Program-made: the position numbers and the translations under genes
DNA from: Archangium minus
Lineage (GTDB): Bacteria; Myxococcota; Myxococcia; Myxococcales; Myxococcaceae
Reading direction: 5' to 3'
DNA: 64,000 nucleotides
NCBI RefSeq assembly: GCF_044360475.1
Contig: NZ_CP043494.1
Span: 9,858,001-9,922,000, forward strand
Part shown: positions 1 to 8,915 of the stretch, one piece after another
How the letters are laid out: every line of letters starts with the position of its first letter
How positions within the stretch are numbered: position 1 is the stretch's first letter
Notes under the pieces: model-generated
Seen by the model: only the letters and a program-made list of their open reading frames with translations
Told to the model about the DNA's origin: nothing
Database searches by the model: none

Positions 1-1151
1 ACCCGCACCGGCACGCTGGCCGCGGTGAGCTGCCGATTGCGCAACGTGAGGGTGTCGCCGGGGCGGATCCGGTACAGCGGCAGGTGCGGCGCCAGCTCGT
101 CGTAGAAGAGCCGGTACCGGGTGTCGAAGTTGCTGTCGTCGACGGACAGGAACTCGCGGAGCAGCGCCTCGAGCTCCCCCGCATGGCCCAGCACGCGCGT
201 CAGCGCTGCCTGGAGCGACGAGGCCCGCTCCACGTCGAGCCGCGACAACAAATCCGGGAGCTCGGCCAGGCTGCGCTCCACCTCGGTCCTCAGCCGCTCG
301 TCCTCGAACGAGCCCCCGCGCTCGCGCTCCCGGCGCAGCGCGTCGAGCCGCAAGGCGATGGGCAGCTTGAAGCTCTGCTCATAGGCCGCGTGCCCCAACA
401 GGATGCCCCGGCTGCCGGGCGGCGGCATGCTCCCCGACAGGAGCTCGAAGCGGGGAAAGGCCCGCGCGAACTGCACCGGATCCGTCCCCAGATAGTCGAG
501 GGGCAGGGACTCGCCCTCCCCGGCCAGCTTGGCCACGCGCTCCTCGAGGAACTCGAGACCCTGTTCAGGCTGGGCGCGGAACCGCTCCCAGAAGGCGTCG
601 GAGGACACCTCCTCCAGGGTGCGCCGATCCTCCAGGAGCCCCTCCTCACCCGCGAAGGCCTCCTCGCGCTGACGCTCGTCCCGGGCCACGCGCTCCAGCG
701 TGCGCCGCAGATCCTCCGCGAGCCGCCCCAGCCGCGCATCGCGCGCCTCGGAGGCGGGCTCCCGAGTCACCGCGCGCACCACGGCGAGCTTCTCGTCCAG
801 GTAGTTGCCCCGGAAGACCGAGGCCGACCCCGCCTCCATGGGCACCACGTCCTGCACGCCCTCCACCGAACGCAGGAGCGCCTCGGTCGCGGGGAAGTCC
901 TCGAAGGGAACGAGCTCTGGCGGCCCCGCCGGGCCCGTCAGCAGCACAGGCGTCTGCGGCGAGCCCGAGTGGTACACCTGCAGGTGCCCGGCGCCGCTCT
1001 CAATGAGGCTGCGCCGCGTCCCTTCATGGATGGTCTCCACCAGCGCGAGACCCGGCGTCAGCAGAGCCGCCGCGCCCGCCGCGAGAAGACCGACCCACCA
1101 GCTGCGGCGGCGCGCCAGGACGCCCTGCAACGTCAACAACACCAGAGTCAA
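1..1151 (-). CDS. ABC transporter permease, FtsX/MacB-like, N-terminal part (runs off window start)
   Basis: An open frame of about 383 codons runs from a TTG at 1149-1151 to the left edge without a stop. The TTG has a GAGGGAG ribosome site a few bases upstream. The N-terminus has positive charges (ARRRSWW), a first membrane segment (VGLLAAGAAALLTPGLALVE), and then a long extracytoplasmic region rich in Glu/Arg/Leu, starting 'HEGTRRSLIESGAGHLQVY'. That order (TM1, then a large periplasmic domain beginning with an R-x-S-L-x-x-S-G-x-G-H-L-Q-x type motif) is typical of LolC/LolE/MacB-family permeases. The catalytic-coupling TM2-4 would lie outside the window. It is divergent from the methyltransferase at 1293. 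Substrate cannot be told. The start is moderately certain; the family is inferred from architecture. Confidence 0.7.
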   Translation of the reverse strand, partial: MTLVLLTLQGVLARRRSWWVGLLAAGAAALLTPGLALVETIHEGTRRSLIESGAGHLQVYHSGSPQTPVLLTGPAGPPELVPFEDFPATEALLRSVEGVQDVVPMEAGSASVFRGNYLDEKLAVVRAVTREPASEARDARLGRLAEDLRRTLERVARDERQREEAFAGEEGLLEDRRTLEEVSSDAFWERFRAQPEQGLEFLEERVAKLAGEGESLPLDYLGTDPVQFARAFPRFELLSGSMPPPGSRGILLGHAAYEQSFKLPIALRLDALRRERERGGSFEDERLRTEVERSLAELPDLLSRLDVERASSLQAALTRVLGHAGELEALLREFLSVDDSNFDTRYRLFYDELAPHLPLYRIRPGDTLTLRNRQLTAASVPVR

Positions 1152-1292
1152 TGCGCACTCCCTCTCGCGAGGGATTGGAAGTTAGAAAACCCTGCCAACC
1201 CTGGCAAGCCATGCGGCACCGACGCACCGGGCGTCCAGGTTGCGGATACGCGAGGGAAGAAGCGAAGCTGAGGCTCCCCCTGCGAGGTTCCG

Positions 1293-2804
1293 ATGACGGC
1301 TCCGCGAAGCGCCACGCCCCCCTCTCTGGCGCAATCCCTGCACTTCTGGGCGCGCAATGCCTCGAATGAATCGGCGCTGCTGCGCACGTCACTGAGCGTG
1401 GGCATCTTCGACACACTGCCAGTTGAGGACGAGGGCGCACCGGTGACGGTGCAGCGGCTCGCGGAGCAGGTGGGAGCCAAGGTCCGCGGCGTGCGCTCGC
1501 TGGTTGAACTGCTGGTGTGCCTGCGGCTGGTGCACATGGACGAGGCACGGGGCCTCGTGCTCGCCCGTCCGGTGGCGGCCTTCCTACGGGATGCCGTGTT
1601 CCGCGAAAGGCTCCACGAAGCGGCGCGCTGGTGGGGTCCCATCGGCCACCTGGAAGAGGCGGTGCGAAGCGGAGCGCCCATGACCCACGAGGGCCAACGC
1701 TGGGACGTGCTCGAGCACTACCAGCGGCTCTTCCTGGAGACGACGCCCGCGCCCTCGCCCGAGGCGGAGGACTTCTTCGATCGCTTCGCGCGCGGCAGCG
1801 CACGCACCTGGCTGCTCGTGACGGTGGGCCGGCTGGGGCTGCTCGAGCAGCTCGCCATGGGTCCCCAGGGCGAAGCGGCGCTCCGGTCGGCCACGGGAGC
1901 CAGCGAGCGGGGCCTGCGCACGGTGCTCGACGTCCTGGCCCACCTGGGCCTCACCCGAACCGAAGGCACGACGGTGCGCTTGACGGATGAGGCCCGGCAG
2001 GTGCTCGAAGGCAAGGCGCTGCAGTACCTGCTCCGCTCCTTCTCCGTCTCCGCGCAGTACTGGGAGGCGCTGGAGCGACTCGACGAGACGGTGCGGCACG
2101 AGCGCTTCGTCCTGGACCTGAAGGATCCCGAGGTGAGCCGGCGCTTCTACGCGGACAACTCGAACCAGATCACCGCGGTGTTCGCCTCGCACTTCCAGCT
2201 CAGCCGGCGAGCGGCCGCGACGATCGCCCAGGTGCGACCCCTGGCGGGCGCATCGGTGCTCGACATCGGCACGGGTTCGGGCGTGTGGGGCGTGGCCTTC
2301 TCGCGGACGGAGCCCACCGCGCACGTCACCTACTTCGACCAGGAGGAAGTACTGGCGCAGGCGAAGCGCAACGTGGAGCAACTCCAGGCGCTGAGCCGAG
2401 CCCGCTTCTGGCCGGGCAACCTCTTCACCCAGGACTTCGGAAGCGCCGCGTACGACTTCATCATCCTCCCGCAGGTGCTCAACGTGCTGCGGCCCGAGTC
2501 CCTGCCGGACATGTTCCGCCGCGTGGCACGCGCGCTGAAACCCGACGGCATCCTGGTCATCGCCGAGTACGTGCTCAACGAGCGGCGTGACGGCCCGCTG
2601 GAGCACCTCTATTTCGGGCTGCGGCGCTTCCTCACCAACGAGGGGGATCTGCTCTCCCACTCGGAGTACAGCGAGCTGCTGTCCAACGTGGGCCTCACCG
2701 CGTCGGTCTGCCTGCCACTCCCCACGCAGGAGCTGCTCCTCGCCGCGCGACCCGGGGTGACGCTGCCCACGCGGCTCGCGCCCGCCACACGCGCCGCCGC
2801 CTGA
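1293..2804 (+). CDS. SAM-dependent methyltransferase with duplicated winged-helix-like N-terminal region (paralogue 1)
   Basis: 503 aa. A class I methyltransferase domain covers roughly residues 310-470, with motif I VLDIGTGSGVWG and a downstream acidic/hydrophobic strand (YDFIILPQVLNVL) that resembles motif post-II. The first 300 residues hold two successive modules, each opening with a similar helix (SLHFWARNASNESALL and FDRFARGSARTWLL), followed by winged-helix-like dimerisation sequence as in plant-type O-methyltransferases. Length is about 150 aa above a typical 340-aa O-methyltransferase because of the duplication. It is paralogous end to end to the protein at 5062-6558. The desaturase starts 100 bp downstream on the same strand, so co-transcription is likely. 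The methyl acceptor is unknown; a small secondary-metabolite pathway is inferred. Confidence 0.85.
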   Translation: MTAPRSATPPSLAQSLHFWARNASNESALLRTSLSVGIFDTLPVEDEGAPVTVQRLAEQVGAKVRGVRSLVELLVCLRLVHMDEARGLVLARPVAAFLRDAVFRERLHEAARWWGPIGHLEEAVRSGAPMTHEGQRWDVLEHYQRLFLETTPAPSPEAEDFFDRFARGSARTWLLVTVGRLGLLEQLAMGPQGEAALRSATGASERGLRTVLDVLAHLGLTRTEGTTVRLTDEARQVLEGKALQYLLRSFSVSAQYWEALERLDETVRHERFVLDLKDPEVSRRFYADNSNQITAVFASHFQLSRRAAATIAQVRPLAGASVLDIGTGSGVWGVAFSRTEPTAHVTYFDQEEVLAQAKRNVEQLQALSRARFWPGNLFTQDFGSAAYDFIILPQVLNVLRPESLPDMFRRVARALKPDGILVIAEYVLNERRDGPLEHLYFGLRRFLTNEGDLLSHSEYSELLSNVGLTASVCLPLPTQELLLAARPGVTLPTRLAPATRAAA

Positions 2805-2904
2805 CACGCCCCGTCATCGACACGCCGGGGCGCTGCTCGCTTGCTCAGAAAGCGAGGAACGACTTAGACTTGAATTACACTTTTTCGTCCCCCCCGGAAG
2901 TTCC

Positions 2905-3843
2905 ATGCGCCTGGCGCCGCTGGACAGCCCTCCCCGCAGATCCACGTCGGTGGCGGCGCGGCTGAGGGCGACGTACGCGCGAGAGGTGGCCCGGCAGGGC
3001 AACCACGCGCACTCGACGGCCGGAGGAATCGGACACCTGGCCTTGCACCTCGGGCTCGGCGTGGGAGCGGCCATCGGAGCCCACGCGCTGCTGGAGACGT
3101 GGCCCGTGGCGGGCTGGGCGCTCTACCCGCTGGTGGCCTTCTTCATCGCCACCCGGTTCCGCGCGCTCGGCAACATGCTGCACGAGGCGTGTCACGGCAT
3201 GTTCGTGCGCGGCAAGCGCATCAACCGCGCCTTCGGACACCTGCTGGCCATCATCGATCTCACCGCGCTCGAGCCCTACACGCGCGAGCACTTCACGCAC
3301 CACCAGCACCTGGGAGACGCGGAGCGGGACCTGGACTTCGTGCCGCGCCGGAGGTTCGGGTTCGCCGAGCCCACGGAGCACTTCGCGCGGCGCCACCTGT
3401 TGCGACCGCTGCTGCTCATCCACCTGCCGTCCTTCGTGCGCCCGGTGCTCTTCAGCCGCACGGACCCGTGGCCGGTGACGCTGTGCAGGTGGGCCTTCGT
3501 GGCGGGACTGCTCGCGCTGGCGCACTGGGGCGTGGGCTGGAGGGCCTTCGGGCTCTTCTACCTGCTGCCCTACTTCGTGGCCTATCAGGTCATCCGCTAC
3601 TGGTCGGACGCGGTGGACCACGCGGGCATCATCGGCTCGGCGGACGAGTTCCACCGCTCGCGCAACCACATCTTCGCGTGGGGGTGGCTCAACCGGATGC
3701 TCTTCCCACGCAATGACCAGTACCACCTCACGCACCACCTCTTCCCGGCAGTGCCCACCACCGCGCAGGGCCGGGTGCACGAGCTCCTCATGAAGGATCC
3801 AGAGTACGCGGCTCGCCCGCACTCCCTCTCCGCGCTGCTGTGA
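2905..3843 (+). CDS. fatty acid desaturase-family membrane protein
   Basis: 312 aa. Three histidine boxes characteristic of membrane di-iron desaturases/hydroxylases are visible: HEACH (about residue 93), HFTHHQH (about 131) and HLTHHLFP (about 274). Hydrophobic segments lie between them, e.g. GWALYPLVAFFIATRF and two near 190-220. This matches PF00487. The start ATG follows a GGAAG at 2896-2900. The 3' end converges with the aminotransferase (15 bp between stop codons). Together with two methyltransferases and a PLP enzyme it probably modifies an acyl or amino-acid-derived substrate; whether it desaturates or hydroxylates cannot be decided. Confidence 0.88.
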   Translation: MRLAPLDSPPRRSTSVAARLRATYAREVARQGNHAHSTAGGIGHLALHLGLGVGAAIGAHALLETWPVAGWALYPLVAFFIATRFRALGNMLHEACHGMFVRGKRINRAFGHLLAIIDLTALEPYTREHFTHHQHLGDAERDLDFVPRRRFGFAEPTEHFARRHLLRPLLLIHLPSFVRPVLFSRTDPWPVTLCRWAFVAGLLALAHWGVGWRAFGLFYLLPYFVAYQVIRYWSDAVDHAGIIGSADEFHRSRNHIFAWGWLNRMLFPRNDQYHLTHHLFPAVPTTAQGRVHELLMKDPEYAARPHSLSALL

Positions 3844-3858
3844 GGAGCACGGCCGGAG

Positions 3859-5025
3859 TCAGCCGCGAGTGGCGCGCTCGATGGCCTCCAGTGCTTCGGG
3901 GAAACGGTCCGGAGACATGCCCAGGCCCAGACGGAACCCCTGGCCACGCTCCAGCGGGTGGGTCCCCGCGGGGTCGCCGTGCTCCATGGCGCTGAGCGGC
4001 AGGACGAACACCCCAGCCTCACCGAGCGCCTGGAGCTTCGCCTCGAACTCCTTCGGACTGGCCACGCCGCTCACACCGATACAAGTGACGAGCCCTCCCG
4101 TCGGAGCCACGCCGTACACGCCCTGGGAGCGCTCCAGAAAAGAGGAGAGAAGACGCCGGTTCCGCTTCCACTCCTCGCGAGCCTGACTCAGGACAGGACT
4201 GTCGAGCGCCTTGAGCACCTCGAAGGAAATCCACTCGGTGATCGGGTTCACGGTGTGCGTGGTGTAGTTCTTCTCGTTCTGCACACGCGCGAGCATGGCC
4301 GTATCGCCCACGCACCAGCCGATGCGCAGGCCGGGACAACCCAGGCATTTGATGAAGGAGCCGGTGATGAAAGTTCGGGCACCGGGGCGGTACACGGTGC
4401 CGCCCAGAACCTCCGTCTCCGAGGAGAGGAAGCGATAGTGCTCGTCACCGACGAGCGTGGCGCCAGAGCGCTCCGTCCAACGAAAGATGCGCTCCAGCAA
4501 CTCCGAGTCGAGGACCAGGCCACTCGGGTTGTGGGGGTTGTTGATGACGACCACGTCCGGGGACTCGCGCTCGAGCCGTGCGAGCCACTCGTCCGCGTCG
4601 ACGGAGGGCACGCCGCGCGAGTCCCAGCGTACGGGCAGGCGGACAATCTCCGCGCCCTGCTGCATGGGCAGCTCATAGAGGAGCTGGAAGGCGGGCCAGG
4701 CGAGAGCCACCTTACGAGGGCGGAGTTGCCGGAAGAGGAGCAGCAGGGCCTCGCTGGTACCGGTGGTGATGAGGACGTTGTCGCGCGTGGCGCCGGGGTG
4801 CATGGCGGCCACGAGGTCGCGCAGGTCGGCACGGCCCCAGTTAGGGCTGTCGCGCAGCAGGGTGGAGAGGAACGTGTCCAGGGCCTGCTGGGGGTTGATG
4901 CCCGAGCCGGTGAGCAGCTCTCCGACGGTGCGGGGCCGGGCACCGGACTCGCCGAGGTTGTAGCGCGCGGTGAAGCGCGAGCCCTCGAGGTAGTCCTCCA
5001 TGAAGAACGAGCGCAGAAGTTCCAT
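3859..5025 (-). CDS. PLP-dependent class I/II aminotransferase-fold enzyme
   Basis: 388 aa. Fold-type I PLP signatures are present: the NNPHNPSG substrate/cofactor loop, an Asp in the GDEHY segment contacting the pyridine nitrogen, the Schiff-base lysine in TGSFIKCLGCPGLRIGW, and the Arg in FRLGLGM near the C-terminus that usually binds substrate carboxylate. The N-terminus (ARYNLGESGxRPxTVGELL) resembles that of capreomycidine-synthase-type PLP enzymes more than ordinary aspartate aminotransferases, but this is only a similarity by eye. The start ATG has GGAGAG just upstream. It lies 36 bp downstream of the methyltransferase at 5062-6558 on the same strand, so the two probably form an operon. 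Confidence 0.85.
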   Translation of the reverse strand: MELLRSFFMEDYLEGSRFTARYNLGESGARPRTVGELLTGSGINPQQALDTFLSTLLRDSPNWGRADLRDLVAAMHPGATRDNVLITTGTSEALLLLFRQLRPRKVALAWPAFQLLYELPMQQGAEIVRLPVRWDSRGVPSVDADEWLARLERESPDVVVINNPHNPSGLVLDSELLERIFRWTERSGATLVGDEHYRFLSSETEVLGGTVYRPGARTFITGSFIKCLGCPGLRIGWCVGDTAMLARVQNEKNYTTHTVNPITEWISFEVLKALDSPVLSQAREEWKRNRRLLSSFLERSQGVYGVAPTGGLVTCIGVSGVASPKEFEAKLQALGEAGVFVLPLSAMEHGDPAGTHPLERGQGFRLGLGMSPDRFPEALEAIERATRG

Positions 5026-5061
5026 GTCTCTCCAGACGGAAAGGAAGGAGGAAGAACGGAG

Positions 5062-6558
5062 TCAGCGGACCGGGGCGACATCCGGCCACGGAACGTCACC
5101 GCGCGAGGCGATGACGACCTGCTGGATGGGCATCTCGAACCCGCGGGAGGACGTGAGCCCCACGGGCTCGAGCAGCCGCCGGAAGTCGGGCATGGACAAC
5201 ACATCTCCCTCGTTGGACACGTAGCGACGCAGCGAGAAGTAGAGCGCGTCCAGGGGACCATCGCGCCGGTCGGTAAGCAGGTAGCCCGAGATGACGAGCA
5301 ACCCCTGGGGACGCAGAGCGCGGGCGAGCTTCGCGAAGAACCCTGGCAACGCCTCGGGAGGAAGCGCGGGGATGACCTGGGGCAGGAGGATGACGTCGTA
5401 CTGGGACTCGCCGTAATCCACGGAGAGACAATCGCCGGCCCAATAGCGCGCACGGCCCTCCAGTTTGAGCTTCGCGATGTTGGGCTTCACCTGCTCCAGG
5501 ACGTGCTCGGAGTCCAGGTAGGTGACGTGGACCGAGGGCTCGCTCAACCCGAAGGCGGCGCCCCAGACCCCCGAGCCGGTGCCCACGTCGAGGACACGCG
5601 CGTCCTTCAGCGGGCGCATGCGGACGACAAGCTCCGCGGCCTTGCGGCCCAGCTTCACGTGCGAGGCGAAGATGCCGGTGATGCGCGAAGCGTTGCGCTG
5701 GTAGATGCGCCGGGCGGTCTCGGGGTCGCGCAGATCCAACCGGAACCTCCGCTGGGTGACCGCCTCATCTAGGTGCCCGAAGGCCTCCCAGTAGTCCATG
5801 GTGGCCGGGAACGAGCGCTGGAAATACGGCAGGCTGCTCGCGTCCAGGGATCGGCCAGCCAGCTCGGAGAAACCGAAGGACTCGCCCTCCTGCCGGACGA
5901 TGCCCATGGATGCGAGGACCCCGAGCAGGACGCGCAGCGCCTCGGGCTGGGAGCCCGTGACCTTCGCCAGCTCCACGAGGGGACGGGGACCGGGCACCAG
6001 CGCCTCCAGCAGCCCCACCTCACCGCTCGTCACGAGCGCCTGGGTGCGCAGGAAGTTGCGGGCGGCACGCTCATCATAGTCCGCAGCGAGAGCATCCGGC
6101 GCGGGTGCACGAGGAGCCAGGAACTCCTGCTGGTACCACCCGAGCAGGTCGCGGGACTCGCCGAGCCAAGCCACCGGCGAACCGGTGCGGACGGCCTCGG
6201 GCAACTTCGCGGACACGAGCCACCAGCCCCGCGCCTCGCGCATCCGAGCGACGAACCCGGGGCGGCGGAGGAAGGCACTCGCCACCGGGAGTGAATAACC
6301 CCTCCCCTCCTCCAGCCGGACGAAGCCGAGCCCCACCAGCGGCTCGATGACGGAGCGAGTCCCCCGCACGGAGCCACCGATGCGCTGGGCGAGCACCTCC
6401 AGGGACACAGGAGAGGAGCCCTCATCCGGGAGGTGCTCGAACATCCCGAGCGCGACAGCACCCAGGAGCGCCGCTGACTCATTGCTCGCGTCACGAGCCC
6501 AGAAGTTGAGTTGCTGAACGAAGGCGGTCTGGGAGGGCGCGGAGGTGGACTCGGCCAA
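5062..6558 (-). CDS. SAM-dependent methyltransferase with duplicated N-terminal region (paralogue 2)
   Basis: 498 aa, a clear paralogue of the protein at 1293-2804. Shared landmarks are LNFWARDASNESAALL near the N-terminus, VLDVGTGSGVWGAAF (motif I), YDVILLPQVIPALPPEALP, and DRRDGPLDALYFSLRRYVSNEGD near the end, the last split here by moderate divergence. The start is a TTG at 6556-6558 with GAGG about 8 bases upstream. No ATG/GTG lies close by, and alignment with the paralogue supports this N-terminus. It heads the minus-strand unit methyltransferase > aminotransferase and mirrors the plus-strand unit methyltransferase > desaturase, suggesting an inverted duplication of the methyltransferase followed by specialisation. 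Confidence 0.85.
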   Translation of the reverse strand: MAESTSAPSQTAFVQQLNFWARDASNESAALLGAVALGMFEHLPDEGSSPVSLEVLAQRIGGSVRGTRSVIEPLVGLGFVRLEEGRGYSLPVASAFLRRPGFVARMREARGWWLVSAKLPEAVRTGSPVAWLGESRDLLGWYQQEFLAPRAPAPDALAADYDERAARNFLRTQALVTSGEVGLLEALVPGPRPLVELAKVTGSQPEALRVLLGVLASMGIVRQEGESFGFSELAGRSLDASSLPYFQRSFPATMDYWEAFGHLDEAVTQRRFRLDLRDPETARRIYQRNASRITGIFASHVKLGRKAAELVVRMRPLKDARVLDVGTGSGVWGAAFGLSEPSVHVTYLDSEHVLEQVKPNIAKLKLEGRARYWAGDCLSVDYGESQYDVILLPQVIPALPPEALPGFFAKLARALRPQGLLVISGYLLTDRRDGPLDALYFSLRRYVSNEGDVLSMPDFRRLLEPVGLTSSRGFEMPIQQVVIASRGDVPWPDVAPVR

Positions 6559-6747
6559 GATGCTTGCCTCGGGGGGGTCACGCCAGCGGAGCCTCGGTCA
6601 CCGGCGTTTCAGCGGGGGGACCCGAAGTATGACCCAGCGGGCCACTGGTTTGCACCAGGGCCTCGGCAACCGAGCCGGAGCGCTGTCTCGTGCGAGCAAT
6701 TGCTCTGGGGGGCAACACCCTGCTTGGACAGAGTCCGAGAGCCCGTG

Positions 6748-6785
6748 GATGTCCCCTCTCCCTCTGGGAGAGGGAGCATGCGCAC
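6748..6785. repeat. intergenic palindromic repeat, copy 1
   Basis: The core is a perfect 9+3+9 inverted repeat (CCCTCTCCC / TCT / GGGAGAGGG at 6754-6774). It is flanked by GATGTC on the left and AGCATGCGCA on the right. The same flanks recur at the copies at 11158 and 11287, so the conserved unit is longer than the hairpin. It lies in the 268-bp gap upstream of the TTG-started methyltransferase, where no gene is visible. REP-like elements of this composition are common between genes in GC-rich proteobacteria. Confidence 0.8.
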
Positions 6786-6826
6786 AAAGACTTCGTGGAC
6801 ACTCCACAAGAGGCCCTGCGCCTGCT

Positions 6827-8002
6827 TCAAGTGAGGCCGGCCTGAACACCCGCCGACAGACGCTTCCACGCAGCGGCAAGTGCGTCCGCGGCCACCACCA
6901 CATCCGCATGCGTCGTCGTCCGACCTAGGGACAGACGCACCGAGCCGAGTGCCGCCGAGGGATCCACGCCCATGGCGGTGATGATGGAGGATGCGGACTC
7001 CTCGCCCGCGTGGCACGCCGAGCCCGTGGACGCGGCCACCTCGGGCACCGCCGCCAGCAACGCAGAGCCACTCACGCCCGGGAAACGCACGTTGAGCGTA
7101 TTGGGCAGCCGCTCCTCCGGGTGACCATTGAGCGCCAGCACCGGAACACGCGCTCGCAGCCGCTCCCAGAGTTCGTCCCGGAGCCCACGCACCCGAGCCT
7201 CCTCCACCATCACCGTGCGGAGCGCCACCTCGCAGGCGACCCCGAGGCCCACGATGGACGCGACGTTCTCCGTCCCCGGACGCAGGCCGCGCTCATGCCC
7301 CGCCCCGAGCAGCACCGGGCGCAGCGGCGTTCCCCGGCGCACGTACAGCGCCCCCACGCCCTTGGGCGCGCCGAACTTGTGGCCCACCACGGTGAGCAGG
7401 TCCACGCCGAGCGCCTCTACGGACACAGGCAGCTTGCCCACGGACTGGGCCGCATCGGTGTGCACCAATACCCCCCGAGCCCGGGCCTCGCGGGCAATCT
7501 CCGCGATGGGCTGCAACACCCCCGTCTCATTGTTGGCGTGCATGAGGGTGACGAGCACCGTGTCGCTGCGCAGCGCGGCCAACGCCTCGGAGACGCGAAC
7601 GCGCCCCTCCGCATCCACCGGGAGCCACGTCACCCGCCAGCCATGCTTCTCCAGCTCGTGGCACGGCTCGGTAGTGGCTGGGTGCTCGATGACGGAGGTC
7701 ACCAGGTGACGCTTGTCTGGGAGCGCCGCCGCCACGCCACGGATGGCGAGGTTGTTGGCCTCGGTGCCATGCGCGACGAAGAAGATCTCCTCTGCCGTCG
7801 CACCAAGCAGTGCGGCCACCTGAGCCCGAGCGCGGTCGACGGCCTCGCGGGCTCGGCGCCCGTAGACGTGAGCACTCGACGGGTTGCCGAAGTGCTCACG
7901 CAGGTACGGCACCATGGCATCGACCACCTCCGGTAGCAGCGGTGCGGTGGCGTTGTGGTCCAGGTAGATGGGCTCGCTTGGCAGGGTCATACGGCCCGGC
8001 AT
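6827..8002 (-). CDS. cysteine desulfurase (NifS/IscS family)
   Basis: 391 aa. A class V PLP enzyme that removes sulfur from L-cysteine for Fe-S cluster or tRNA thiolation. The N-terminal YLDHNATAPL motif, the HGTEANN cofactor loop, the HTDAAQSVGK segment and the Schiff-base lysine in VGHKFGAPKG are all present. The sulfur-carrying Cys is in STGSACHAG, on the extended loop typical of group I (NifS/IscS-like) enzymes. An alternative start four codons in (ATG at 7990) is possible. No IscU/IscA scaffold gene is adjacent, so it is probably a stand-alone desulfurase. It lies 31 bp downstream of the aldo/keto reductase on the same strand. Confidence 0.92.
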   Translation of the reverse strand: MPGRMTLPSEPIYLDHNATAPLLPEVVDAMVPYLREHFGNPSSAHVYGRRAREAVDRARAQVAALLGATAEEIFFVAHGTEANNLAIRGVAAALPDKRHLVTSVIEHPATTEPCHELEKHGWRVTWLPVDAEGRVRVSEALAALRSDTVLVTLMHANNETGVLQPIAEIAREARARGVLVHTDAAQSVGKLPVSVEALGVDLLTVVGHKFGAPKGVGALYVRRGTPLRPVLLGAGHERGLRPGTENVASIVGLGVACEVALRTVMVEEARVRGLRDELWERLRARVPVLALNGHPEERLPNTLNVRFPGVSGSALLAAVPEVAASTGSACHAGEESASSIITAMGVDPSAALGSVRLSLGRTTTHADVVVAADALAAAWKRLSAGVQAGLT

Positions 8003-8033
8003 TCTCGCCCATCTCCCAGGACTCCGGTGAGCC

Positions 8034-8861
8034 TCATGGGACGTCTGTCGGATCCCACCCCGTGTACAGGTCCTCGTTCATCCCATCGAGCCGCTGCATA
8101 TCCTCGGAGGAAAGGGAGAAATCGAAGACGCTGGCGTTCTCGCGGATGCGCTCCTCGTGGACGGACTTGGGGATGACCACGAGCTCGTGCTGGAGGCACC
8201 AGCGAATGAGCACCTGCGCGGGGGACTTGCCGTGCCTCCGGGCCATCTCCACGACGCGCGGGTCTCCGAGTCGGAGCCCCTTGGTCAGAGGGCTGTACGC
8301 CTCCACGGCGATGCCCTTGTCCGCGCAGTAGCGCAGCAGCGAGGGCTGATAGAGGAACGGATGCTGCTCCACCTGATTGACCGCGGGGACGACCTGGGCG
8401 TGCGCGAGCAGCTGGTCGAGGTGGTGCTCCAGGAAGTTGCTCACCCCGATGGCGCGGCACTTCCCCTCGGCGAGCAGCTTTTCCATGGCGCGCCACGAAT
8501 CCAGCCGCCGCCCCGGCACGGGCCAGTGCACCAGATACAGGTCCACATACTCCAGCCCGAGGTCCTTCAGGCTCCGCTCGCAGGCGCGCAGCGTCGAGTC
8601 GTAGCCCTGGTCCTCGTTCCACAGCTTGGTGGTGACGAAGATGTCCTCGCGAGGAAGACCGCTCTCGCGCACTGCGGCGCCCACGTCCCGCTCGTTCCCG
8701 TAGATGCGGGCCGTGTCGATGTGCCGGTAACCCGCCGACAGAGCCGAGAGCACCGCCTGGCGCGTCACCTGCCCCCTGGGTGCCCGGAAGACGCCCAGAC
8801 CCAGCCGGGGAAGTTCCACCCCATTGTTCAGCTTCACGGTGGACTGCAGGTTCAGCGCCAT
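8034..8861 (-). CDS. aldo/keto reductase
   Basis: 275 aa from the ATG at 8859-8861, which follows an excellent AGGAGGAGCACC ribosome site. A longer in-frame start (8894) lacks one. NADPH-dependent (alpha/beta)8-barrel carbonyl reductase. The catalytic tetrad is readable as Asp and Tyr in DTARIYGNE, Lys in TTKLWNED and His in LVHWPVPG. The cofactor-binding IPKSVHEERIREN segment is near the C-terminus. Length and motifs match the AKR5-like 2,5-diketo-gluconate reductase/prostaglandin F synthase group, but the physiological substrate is unknown. The next gene downstream is the cysteine desulfurase. Confidence 0.93.
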   Translation of the reverse strand: MALNLQSTVKLNNGVELPRLGLGVFRAPRGQVTRQAVLSALSAGYRHIDTARIYGNERDVGAAVRESGLPREDIFVTTKLWNEDQGYDSTLRACERSLKDLGLEYVDLYLVHWPVPGRRLDSWRAMEKLLAEGKCRAIGVSNFLEHHLDQLLAHAQVVPAVNQVEQHPFLYQPSLLRYCADKGIAVEAYSPLTKGLRLGDPRVVEMARRHGKSPAQVLIRWCLQHELVVIPKSVHEERIRENASVFDFSLSSEDMQRLDGMNEDLYTGWDPTDVP

Positions 8862-8915
8862 GGTGCTCCTCCTAACCAGCCCCCTCGAAGACACGCCATG
8901 TCTAATACTACCCGG

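Noticed and set aside
84..1271. 395-aa plus-strand ORF over the ABC permease
   Set aside because: Composition is Arg/Leu/Glu-rich without domain motifs; the minus strand encodes a coherent permease N-terminus.
2805..2904. Defined promoter between the methyltransferase and desaturase
   Set aside because: An AT-richer stretch is present but no convincing -35/-10 or sigma-54 pair could be fixed by eye.
3958..5772. 604-aa plus-strand ORF opposite the aminotransferase and methyltransferase
   Set aside because: High-GC shadow: no recognisable motif, and it spans two real minus-strand genes and their intergenic gap.
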